Shown here: piece after piece, positions 8,647 to 14,216 of the stretch | Layout: each line of letters opens with the position of its first letter | Numbering within the stretch: position 1 is the stretch's first letter | Assembly (NCBI GenBank): GCA_041576235.1 | Contig: JBFGLJ010000060.1 | Coordinates: 1-14,596, forward strand | Source of the DNA: JABDII01 sp041576235 | GTDB taxonomy: Bacteria > Gemmatimonadota > Gemmatimonadetes > Gemmatimonadales > GWC2-71-9 | Direction of reading: 5' to 3' | Length of the DNA: 14,596 nt | Notes under the pieces: model-generated | What the model saw: only the letters and a program-made list of their open reading frames with translations | Database searches by the model: none | What the model was told of the DNA's origin: nothing | Program-made: the position numbers and the translations under genes

Positions 8647-8675
8647 TCCAACAAGGTGAAACAGAAATCCAACAA
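8647..8675 (-). repeat. 8-bp direct repeat at the receptor ribosome-binding site
   Basis: The octamer TTGTTGGA (minus strand) occurs at 8668-8675 and again at 8647-8654, a 21-nt period. The second copy overlaps the Shine-Dalgarno sequence of the TonB receptor. This may be chance, or a protein or RNA contact site in the leader. Confidence 0.3.
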
Positions 8676-8773
8676 CGGTTATCAATAAAGATGCGCACGC
8701 CTCCCTTCCGGCATGATGCCTACTGGGGAATGCGACTGCGTTGCCAGCAAACGACTTCTGCTAGAAGAGTGCT

Positions 8774-8998
8774 CTAGACAAACCTGTGTTTTTGGCCACT
8801 AGGAGTGCCGACCGCGGCCCGGCCGACCATGCCAATATCACCGTCACCCGAACCCATGTCAAGGAACCCAAGCGAATCGAAACGCTCCAGCTTGAATCCT
8901 GTAACCAATTGAAACACCTTGAGATGGGCCCTACTCGTCCCGTGGACGATCGCGCCGCCTTCTGGGAGCCGCCCGAGCCCGTCGCGGCGGAGGGCCAT
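8774..8998 (-). CDS. Doubtful small ORF, 74 codons, no recognised family
   Basis: The ATG at 8998 follows a strong ribosome site (GGAGG, 5-nt spacer), 39 nt after the stop of the M24 peptidase gene, so it could be a third gene of that operon. I recognise no family. The predicted product is soluble and basic-acidic mixed, with no signal peptide or membrane segment. Third-position G+C is high over the first ~24 codons but drops to about 60% after that, unlike its neighbours. The best promoter candidate for the TonB receptor (8834-8862) also lies inside it. The rest of the 401-nt gap 8637-9037 holds only the receptor leader. This may be a real small protein, the remnant of one, or chance. Confidence 0.22.
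   Translation of the reverse strand: MALRRDGLGRLPEGGAIVHGTSRAHLKVFQLVTGFKLERFDSLGFLDMGSGDGDIGMVGRAAVGTPSGQKHRFV
8834..8862 (-). promoter_or_regulatory. Sigma-70-type promoter candidate for the TonB receptor operon
   Basis: On the minus strand there is a perfect -35 box TTGACA (8857-8862), a 17-nt spacer and a -10-like GATATT (8834-8839, 4 of 6 matches to TATAAT). Transcription would start near 8827 and leave a ~190-nt untranslated leader before the receptor ATG at 8636. The leader contains a small CTAGA/TCTAG inverted repeat (8761-8777). The boxes are seen in the sequence; promoter activity is inferred. Confidence 0.5.
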
Positions 8999-9025
8999 AA
9001 TAACCTCCGCGCGGAATCTTGGCTA

Positions 9026-9056
9026 GGGGCTCGTGGATTACCCGGTTATGAGCCCC
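9026..9056 (-). terminator. Weak stem-loop straddling the M24 peptidase stop codon
   Basis: A 7-bp perfect GC-rich stem (GGGGCTC / GAGCCCC at 9026-9032 and 9050-9056) with a 17-nt loop spans the stop codon at 9038-9040. No T-tract follows on the minus strand, so at most it is a Rho-dependent or mRNA-end-stabilising structure. Confidence 0.25.
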
Positions 9057-10213
9057 CGCTGGGGCTCCTGCGGGGTCACCACCGGCCCGCTAAGTGCCCA
9101 ATGCACATTGACTTCGCTACGGACCCCGAATTCTCCTTCCAGGTAAATCCCCGGCTCGACCGAGAAGCCCACCCCGGGCATGAGCTCCCGGGTGTCCAGG
9201 GTCTCGTAGCTGTCCAGGTGCGGGCCCGAGCCGTGAAGTTCCTTATCGATCGAGTGGCCGGTGCGATGCACGAACGCCTGCCCAAAACCAGCAGCCTCGA
9301 TGACCCCCCGGGCCGCCCGATCGAGGTCCGCGCCGGTGACCGGCCGGCCCTCGGCGGCGGCCTCCTGCACCAGAGAAATGGCCTGGTCCCGCGCCTCCCG
9401 CACGGTCTGCCAGACACGCACCACCCGCTCCGGTGGCTCAGGACCCGCATAGCCCATCCAGGTCTGGTCGGCGAACACACTGGTCTTGGTGCGACCGCCC
9501 CAAAGATCCAACAGCACGACATCGCCGCTCTTGAGGGTCGCGTCCCGCCCCGCGACCGGCTCGTAGTGGGGGTTGGCCGAGTTGGGGCCAAAGGCCACTA
9601 TCGGCAGGGTGTCCAGCTGCAAACCGGCCTCTTCCATGGCCCGAATCACCTCCGCCTGCATCCCGGCTTCGGTCACCCCTTCATTAATAGAGGCCAGCGC
9701 CTCCTTGATGGCGCGCCGCGCCACGCCGGCAATGGCCTCCGCCGCGAACCGGTGATCATCGCCCTCCGCCGCCGACCACCGGGCCGCGAATCGGGTCACC
9801 AGCGGTGCCGAGGACACCACCGTTCCCCCGAGGCTGGTGATCAGCTCGACTACGCCGTAGGGGACCCGGTCGAGATAGGGGACCGCGTCCTTGGCGCTGA
9901 TCTCCATGGCGATGGTCCGGCCAGAGACGAGTGGGGTCAAAGCCTCGTTGAGCTCCTCCCACCGGGCGTAGGAGACCACCCGGCCCGGAAACTGGGCCAG
10001 GGGTTGGAGTTCGATCTTGTGGGCGACCGCGGTGAACTCGCCCTCGCGTGGCAGCAGCACGAAGAGACGACGGGTCGCCATGCCGTGAATTCCCAACACC
10101 CGGGACGCCACCGGATTGATGCCGTGGAAGTCGAAGACCAACCAGGCATCGGCGCCAACCTGCTGGAGGGTGTGCGACAATTCGGACCGATCGATGCCGA
10201 GTGGGACGGTCAT
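9038..10213 (-). CDS. M24 family metallopeptidase (Xaa-Pro aminopeptidase/prolidase-like)
   Basis: This 391-aa cytoplasmic protein would hydrolyse peptides, typically with proline at P1'. An N-terminal creatinase-like domain (~1-150) precedes a pita-bread catalytic domain. All five expected metal ligands are visible: Asp236 (LLDLWGG), Asp249 (FADQTW), His320 (RTGHSID), Glu353 (FSVEPGIY) and Glu367 (VRSEVN). The two Asp are 13 residues apart, slightly wider than the 11 of archaeal prolidase, so the loop between them is longer. No signal peptide is present. The ATG at 10213 is chosen because GGAGGA lies just upstream; it overlaps the stop of the preceding gene in an ATGA, implying translational coupling. 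In-frame codons further upstream fall inside that gene. The fold is firm. The exact substrate, and whether it is an aminopeptidase or a dipeptidase, is open. Confidence 0.9.
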   Translation of the reverse strand: MTVPLGIDRSELSHTLQQVGADAWLVFDFHGINPVASRVLGIHGMATRRLFVLLPREGEFTAVAHKIELQPLAQFPGRVVSYARWEELNEALTPLVSGRTIAMEISAKDAVPYLDRVPYGVVELITSLGGTVVSSAPLVTRFAARWSAAEGDDHRFAAEAIAGVARRAIKEALASINEGVTEAGMQAEVIRAMEEAGLQLDTLPIVAFGPNSANPHYEPVAGRDATLKSGDVVLLDLWGGRTKTSVFADQTWMGYAGPEPPERVVRVWQTVREARDQAISLVQEAAAEGRPVTGADLDRAARGVIEAAGFGQAFVHRTGHSIDKELHGSGPHLDSYETLDTRELMPGVGFSVEPGIYLEGEFGVRSEVNVHWALSGPVVTPQEPQRGLITG

Positions 10214-10851
10214 GCGTTGTCCTCCACCGCGACCGCGCGCCAGCGACAGGTGTCGTGGCCGCGGCCGCGGCAATGTTCGTGGATCAGGGAACCCTCGAAC
10301 CCAGTCAGGAACCGGAGCAATTCGTGCAGTGCCGCGCCATAGAACGCGCATGCCCCCGTCCCAGACTCAGGGGCAACAGGAATCGGCGATTCGAGCCGGG
10401 CTTCCGCTCCCTGGTGGCCGACCTCGAGGTGGGTGCCGAACACCCGCCGCGAGAGTCGACTGGCGTCGCGCACGCCGAGCCATCTGAACACGGCCGGAGC
10501 GGCCCGGCGAATGCTCCGGAAGGGACGCCGACCCGAGCGAGCCGCGTGGCGTGCCGCGCGCCGTCCGGCGTCGGCGAGCACCAGATCGGCATCGGCCCGC
10601 CGTGCAACCAGCCGAAACACCGAGGCCACCTCATCCGCCGACACCGTCCCACCACGGCGGGCCAGACGTCCATACCGCTCGATCTGCGCGGCCACGGTCG
10701 CGCTCAGCCCCAATCGAGAGGAGATCACCTCTCGATTGAGACCATCCACCCCGTCCTCGAGTGGGCGGTCGAGGTTCCGCATGGCTTCGAGCAGGCTCAA
10801 GGGAAAAATGGCGTGTGCCGATTGGGCGGGAGCCTGGAGGCGTCGTGTCAC
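10210..10851 (-). CDS. V4R-domain (BchJ-like) protein
   Basis: About 213 aa if started at the GTG at 10851. The C-terminal half resembles the V4R (4-vinyl-reductase-like) domain found in BchJ and in sensors of small aromatic or tetrapyrrole ligands. Visible elements are an ADAGRRAARHA helix, the segment ACAFYGAALHELL (Cys168), and the terminal C-x7-C pattern EHCRGRGHDTCRW (Cys194, Cys202). The N-terminal part (LNREVISSRLGLS, QIERYGRL) is helical and may be a separate interaction or DNA-binding-like region. No Shine-Dalgarno is visible at any candidate start: GTG 10851, TTG 10800, ATG 10782. An ATG at 10929 or 10989 would run into the divergent sigma gene. The gene overlaps the M24 peptidase by 4 nt. 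Real BchJ is no longer regarded as the vinyl reductase itself, so I do not assign an enzyme activity. The family call rests on pattern memory. Confidence 0.6.
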   Translation of the reverse strand: MTRRLQAPAQSAHAIFPLSLLEAMRNLDRPLEDGVDGLNREVISSRLGLSATVAAQIERYGRLARRGGTVSADEVASVFRLVARRADADLVLADAGRRAARHAARSGRRPFRSIRRAAPAVFRWLGVRDASRLSRRVFGTHLEVGHQGAEARLESPIPVAPESGTGACAFYGAALHELLRFLTGFEGSLIHEHCRGRGHDTCRWRAVAVEDNA

Positions 10852-10937
10852 ACGGCAGAAGTTAGCCGGGGCCCAGAAGGCAGGCCAGGCCGCACGTGAG
10901 GTTGCGGCCGGCCGGGGGAGCGGGTTCATTGGGTCGT

Positions 10938-11504
10938 ATGAAGGCACCACCGGAGTCGACCGCCTCCTTCGAAGCCGAAGCGCTTCCACACCTCGATACC
11001 CTCTATCGGGTCGCCCTCCGATTCGCCGGGGACCACGCGCGGGCGGAAGATCTGGTGCAGGACACCATGCTCAAGGCGTTTCGTGCGTGGAAGACCTATA
11101 CCCAGGGAACCAACGCGCGAGCGTGGTTGTTGACCATTTTGCGCAATACGTTCATCAACGAGTACCGGAAAGAGTCCCGGCAGCCGACGGCGGTCGCTCT
11201 GGACGCGGTCGATCCATTGGCCATCTACCGCGCCGTGGGCCACACGGATCCGGAAGGAAGATTCTTCGACCGGATCATCGATGACCGCGTGTGGGCCGCG
11301 ATCGACGCCCTCCCGGAGGACTTTCGAGAAGTGATCGTCTTGAGTGATGTTGAAGGAATGGCGTACGGCGACATTGCCCGCATGGTCGGCGTCCCGCTCG
11401 GCACCGTGAAATCCCGCCTCTTTCGCGCCCGCAGGCAGTTACAGGGAGCGCTGTACGAGCATGCGGTCGAAATGGGGTATATTCGAGCGCAGGAGGCCAG
11501 GTGA
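10938..11504 (+). CDS. ECF sigma factor, SigR/SigH-like (redox stress type)
   Basis: An RNA polymerase sigma-70-family factor of 188 aa with only regions 2 and 4. Region 2 spans ~10-80 (AEDLVQDTMLKAFRAW; NARAWLLTILRNTFINEYRK). Region 4 spans ~117-172 (LPEDFREVIVLSDVEGMAYGDIA; GTVKSRLFRARRQL). Its sequence closely resembles the SigR group that controls thiol-oxidative stress genes. A zinc anti-sigma gene follows immediately with a 4-nt overlap, the standard arrangement. The start is uncertain. The ATG at 10938 lies 17 nt from the only good ribosome site (GGGGGAG, 10914-10920), whereas an in-frame TTG at 10929 lies 8 nt from it and may be the true start (191 aa). SigR-type factors often autoregulate, but I find no GGAAT...GTT promoter upstream. 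It is the first gene of a compact plus-strand operon. Confidence 0.92.
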   Translation: MKAPPESTASFEAEALPHLDTLYRVALRFAGDHARAEDLVQDTMLKAFRAWKTYTQGTNARAWLLTILRNTFINEYRKESRQPTAVALDAVDPLAIYRAVGHTDPEGRFFDRIIDDRVWAAIDALPEDFREVIVLSDVEGMAYGDIARMVGVPLGTVKSRLFRARRQLQGALYEHAVEMGYIRAQEAR

Positions 11505-11761
11505 GCTCGGACATGGACTGTAACGAAGCCGTCGAAGCCCTTCACGAATTTCTCCGGCAGGAGTGCACACCCGAGTTGGCCCAGCAGATCAAGCAGCACC
11601 TGGAAGACTGCCGGCCATGTCTCGGTCACGCGCAATTCGAGAAGAGCTATCTCGCCATGCTCGAGTCCATGGCCGGGACGCAAGGATGCCCCGACTCGGT
11701 CCGCTCCCAGATTCTCGACGCCCTACGGAAAGCCGCTGAGCCCCCACCCAGCGGAGACTAA
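11501..11761 (+). CDS. Zinc-binding anti-sigma factor, RsrA-like
   Basis: An 86-aa cytoplasmic protein that should bind and inhibit the preceding sigma factor and release it when its thiols oxidise. It carries the ZAS motif H-x3-C-x2-C (His33, Cys37, Cys40; HLEDCRPC) with a further Cys7. The Cys7-to-His33 distance of 26 residues equals that of Cys11-His37 in Streptomyces RsrA, as I recall it. Extra cysteines sit at 22 and 63. No membrane segment is present, so signalling would be intracellular. The GTG at 11501 overlaps the sigma stop as GTGA, 4 nt after AGGAGG (11491-11496). The in-frame ATG at 11513 is an alternative that still keeps Cys7. Family and role are well supported. The redox trigger is inferred from the Cys pattern. 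Confidence 0.88.
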   Translation: MSSDMDCNEAVEALHEFLRQECTPELAQQIKQHLEDCRPCLGHAQFEKSYLAMLESMAGTQGCPDSVRSQILDALRKAAEPPPSGD

Positions 11762-11763
11762 CG

Positions 11764-12555
11764 CTGGGAGTCTTCACTGCCGCAGCCATCGCCGCGGCCA
11801 TCGCCGGGTTGGCGTTCGGGCTCAGAGCCCTCACCCCGAGTGGGGCCCTTGCCGGTTGGGCCATCGGCACCGTCGCGCTCACCACGACTGGCTGGGCCGG
11901 GGGCCTCCTCTTGGCAGTCTTCTTCGCCACCAGTTCGGGGATCTCGCGCCTGTTTCCGCCGGCGCCAAGCGCCCGCGAGAGGGAGAGGGAGGCGAATGCC
12001 ACCGCCAAGGCAGATCGGCGCGATGCGCTTCAGGTCCTGGCCAACGGAGGACCGGCCGCGGCGGGGTCGCTTGCCGCCATCGTCGAGCCGGCACTCGGCG
12101 TCTGGCTCCTCGGGGCCGGCCTGGCCGCGGCCGGAGCGGATACCTGGGCCACCGGCATTGGGATGTGGAGCGGCCGGACGCCGCGCGATATCTGGACCCG
12201 CCAGGCGGTGACGCCCGGGACCAGCGGCGGGGTCACCCTCCCGGGGTCCCTGGCCGCGGCCGGCGGGGCGGCCGTGGTTGCGCTCCCCACGGGGGGGGTG
12301 CTTGGATCCATGGCCTGGGGCGGAGTAGCGCTTAGCATTGGCGTGATGGGCATGGTGGTGGACTCGATCCTGGGGGCCACGCTCCAAGGCCAGTTCCAGT
12401 GTCCCGCGTGCGGATCGCACACGGAGTGCCGTCTCCATCGGTGTGGTGCCCGGACTGAACATCGAAAGGGATTGGCGTGGTGTTCAAACGATGTCGTGAA
12501 TTTCTTGGCCACAGGCTCTGCGGTGATCGCCGCGTGGGCCGTGTGGTCTTGGTAG
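11764..12555 (+). CDS. DUF92 (TIGR00297/VTE6-like) integral membrane protein
   Basis: 263 aa, with several hydrophobic helices. Family signatures are clear: LTPSGALAGWAIG near the N-terminus, QVLANGGPAA, ADTWATGIG (~125-133), VTPGTSGGVTL (~149-159), DSILGATLQ (~200-208) and the C-terminal NDVVNFLATG. The plant and cyanobacterial relative VTE6 is a phytyl-phosphate kinase, so a prenyl-phosphate kinase role is possible but unproven for bacterial members. A cytosolic-looking insert holds Cys213, Cys216, Cys222, His225 and Cys227, a potential metal site. The start is unusual. No ATG or GTG exists between the in-frame stop at 11737 and the first signature. A CTG at 11764 has GGAG at 11753-11756, lies 2 nt after the anti-sigma stop and restores the first helix. 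The TTG at 11809 would cut that helix and has no ribosome site. An 8-G run lies at 12291-12298. Confidence 0.85.
   Translation: MGVFTAAAIAAAIAGLAFGLRALTPSGALAGWAIGTVALTTTGWAGGLLLAVFFATSSGISRLFPPAPSAREREREANATAKADRRDALQVLANGGPAAAGSLAAIVEPALGVWLLGAGLAAAGADTWATGIGMWSGRTPRDIWTRQAVTPGTSGGVTLPGSLAAAGGAAVVALPTGGVLGSMAWGGVALSIGVMGMVVDSILGATLQGQFQCPACGSHTECRLHRCGARTEHRKGLAWCSNDVVNFLATGSAVIAAWAVWSW
12291..12298 (+). repeat. G8 homopolymer inside the DUF92 gene
   Basis: Eight consecutive G in frame within the codons for Thr-Gly-Gly-Val. The family reading frame continues correctly on both sides, so the count is right as given. Such a tract is a candidate slippage or sequencing-error site. Confidence 0.9.
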
Positions 12556-12965
12556 CCGGGCTCGCGGTGATGGCCGGTTGCGGCGCCGATGCCCGCACGC
12601 CAACCGGCCTCGGACCTGGCGGAAGCCTACCCGGCGGACAGGGCGACCGCCCCGATGCCGCGGCTCTCCTCCTCGGGAAATGGGAGAACACCATGCTGGT
12701 TGCCGCCGACGGCGACCTCCAGCGCTGGACGACGATTTGGGAATTTCGAGATGACGCCTCCTGCGAACACACCACGGTCACGGAGTCCCTGGTCGAGGGG
12801 CTACCGCTGACCCGGGTGCGGCTCTGCCGCTACGGCCTGAATGGGGCGACGATGCTGGTCACCTACAGCGGGGCCACCGGCAGCGTGGCCTTCGATTTTG
12901 CCTTTGCTGGCTTCTCGCCCGACCGGCTCGTGCTGGATGGCTTCGAGTTTGACCGCATCCCCTAA
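12477..12965 (+). CDS. Small lipoprotein, lipocalin-like, function unknown
   Basis: 162 aa from the GTG at 12477 (AAAGGG at 12465-12470, 6-nt spacer). A lipoprotein signal is visible: RRVGR, a Val/Leu/Ala core, then Met-Ala-Gly-Cys, with lipidated Cys35. The -3 Met is slightly atypical. After a Gly/Pro-rich linker, the domain LLGKWENT...RWTTIWEFRDDASC...RLCRYGL looks like a small lipocalin-like or META-like beta-sheet unit. Two cysteines could form a disulfide in the periplasm. The gene overlaps the DUF92 end by 79 nt. A GTG at 12534 would reduce the overlap to 22 nt and still give a short lipoprotein signal, so the start is open. It sits between a membrane protein and an FAD enzyme, so an envelope-linked role is plausible. 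I recognise no named family. Confidence 0.7.
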   Translation: MVFKRCREFLGHRLCGDRRVGRVVLVAGLAVMAGCGADARTPTGLGPGGSLPGGQGDRPDAAALLLGKWENTMLVAADGDLQRWTTIWEFRDDASCEHTTVTESLVEGLPLTRVRLCRYGLNGATMLVTYSGATGSVAFDFAFAGFSPDRLVLDGFEFDRIP

Positions 12966-14214
12966 TCGGGCCCCGCAGGACGGCAACGACGAGCGCGTCG
13001 ATGTCCTGATCATCGGCGGAGGCCCCGCCGGGAGTGCCACCGCGACCTGGCTCGCGCGCTCCGGGTTCGACGTCCTTCTCATCGATCGCGCGCGATTCCC
13101 GCGTGACAAGCCATGCGCTGAGTACATGAGCCCCGAAGCAGTTCGGTGGATCGACCGCCTGGGGGGGGGCGTGCTGGCCGCGCTCGAGCAGGCCGGTGGC
13201 GTCGAGGTCCAGGGCACCGCCGTCGTCGGCCCCCACGGTGGTCGCCTGCTCGGCCGGTTTGCCGGGGCCGAGCCGCCTCCGTACCGGCCCGCCGGGTTGT
13301 CGGTGCCGCGGCGGCTCCTCGACTGGCAGCTGCTCGAGGCGGCTCGGCTGGCCGGCGCCCGGATCGGCGAGGAAACCGGCGCCCTCGATCTCATCCCGTC
13401 GGCCGGAGGGGTGCGCGGCGCCCGGGTTCGAGGCCCGGATGGATCGGCGCGGCGAATCACCGCACGGCTGACCGTTGGCGCCGACGGACTGCGATCGATG
13501 GTAGCGCGCCGGATCGGGCGGCGGCGCTTCGGCCGGCCCCGCCGGGTGGCGTTCGTGGCACACCTGACCGGCGTGCGCGACATGAACCAGCACGCCGAAC
13601 TGCACGTTTCCCGCAACGGATACGCCGGCCTCAACCCAGTGGGCGGTGATCTCGTCAACGTCTCCCTGGTGGTGTCCCGGGACCGGGCCGCCGCCGCCGG
13701 AAACGGGCGAATGGCAGAATTCTTCTTTCACATGCTCGACGGCTTTCCTGGCGTGAGAGGACGGCTCGAACCTCGACACCTCACCCGGGAGATCCTCGCC
13801 ACCGGCCCGTTCAGCGCCTGGTCCGGCCGGCCGGTGGCGGGCGGGGCCTTGTTGGTTGGCGACGCCGCGGATTTCTTCGACCCGTTTACCGGCGAGGGGA
13901 TCTGCGCCGCTCTTCGAGGGGCCCGCCTGGCCGCCGATGTGGCCTCTGAGGCCCTGGCCACCCACAGCTCCGGACCCGTACCACGGGAGGCGCTCCACCC
14001 CTACGCCCGCCAACGTGCGGAGCAGTTTGCGGGCAAGTGGGCCTTGGAACGGTTGATCGGGCATGGCATGGCGCTGCCGCGGCTCTTCGACCGAGCCGTG
14101 AGCCGCATTGGCCGGCGGGCGCACATGGCCGATACCATGATTGGAGTCACCGGACATGTCGTGCCCGCATGGCGGGTACTCAATCCGTGGTACCTCGCGA
14201 GGATGGTGTTCTAG
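12937..14214 (+). CDS. FAD-dependent oxidoreductase, geranylgeranyl reductase family-like
   Basis: 425 aa, Rossmann-type FAD enzyme of the geranylgeranyl reductase/PHBH-fold group. Motifs in order: GGGPAG (27-32) followed by a Leu-Ile-Asp nucleotide-binding acid; DKPCAEYMSP (57-66) with Cys60; the RRLLDW strand; GADGLRS (181-187); and GDAADFFDPFTGEGI (308-322). The YxWxFP substrate motif of archaeal geranylgeranyl reductases is not seen; its place is taken by YAGLNPVGG. The enzyme may therefore be a monooxygenase or oxidoreductase of a polyketide- or quinone-modifying kind rather than a prenyl reductase. The start is unclear. No ATG or GTG lies near the FAD motif; the ATG at 12937 overlaps the lipoprotein gene by 29 nt and lacks a ribosome site, and a TTG at 12949 is an alternative. 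Translational coupling is likely. A flavin reductase gene follows 2 nt after the stop. A 9-G run lies at 13161-13169. Confidence 0.85.
   Translation: MASSLTASPNRAPQDGNDERVDVLIIGGGPAGSATATWLARSGFDVLLIDRARFPRDKPCAEYMSPEAVRWIDRLGGGVLAALEQAGGVEVQGTAVVGPHGGRLLGRFAGAEPPPYRPAGLSVPRRLLDWQLLEAARLAGARIGEETGALDLIPSAGGVRGARVRGPDGSARRITARLTVGADGLRSMVARRIGRRRFGRPRRVAFVAHLTGVRDMNQHAELHVSRNGYAGLNPVGGDLVNVSLVVSRDRAAAAGNGRMAEFFFHMLDGFPGVRGRLEPRHLTREILATGPFSAWSGRPVAGGALLVGDAADFFDPFTGEGICAALRGARLAADVASEALATHSSGPVPREALHPYARQRAEQFAGKWALERLIGHGMALPRLFDRAVSRIGRRAHMADTMIGVTGHVVPAWRVLNPWYLARMVF
13161..13169 (+). repeat. G9 homopolymer inside the FAD oxidoreductase gene
   Basis: Nine consecutive G encode part of Leu-Gly-Gly-Gly in the FAD enzyme. 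The family frame is intact through it. Long G runs like this are prone to polymerase slippage and to miscounting in sequencing. Confidence 0.9.
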
Positions 14215-14216
14215 TC

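Noticed and set aside
8786..10342. Plus-strand open frame of 518 codons opposite the M24 peptidase
   Set aside because: Shadow frame; the opposite strand holds all five M24 metal ligands.
10844..10854. Small perfect inverted repeat CGTGTCACACG near the divergent gene starts
   Set aside because: Arms are only 5 bp and may lie within the V4R coding region; too short to call an operator without comparison.
10783..10937. SigR-type autoregulatory promoter upstream of the sigma gene
   Set aside because: Only a GGAAA at 10802-10806 was seen and no GTT at the right distance, so the promoter is not supported.
12859..14157. Minus-strand open frame of 432 codons opposite the FAD oxidoreductase
   Set aside because: Shadow frame; the plus strand has all FAD-binding motifs in order.
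9038..14214. A photosynthesis gene cluster
   Set aside because: Only distant relatives of chlorophyll-pathway families are seen; no bch, crt, puf or puh gene is present and the enzymes have other likely roles.
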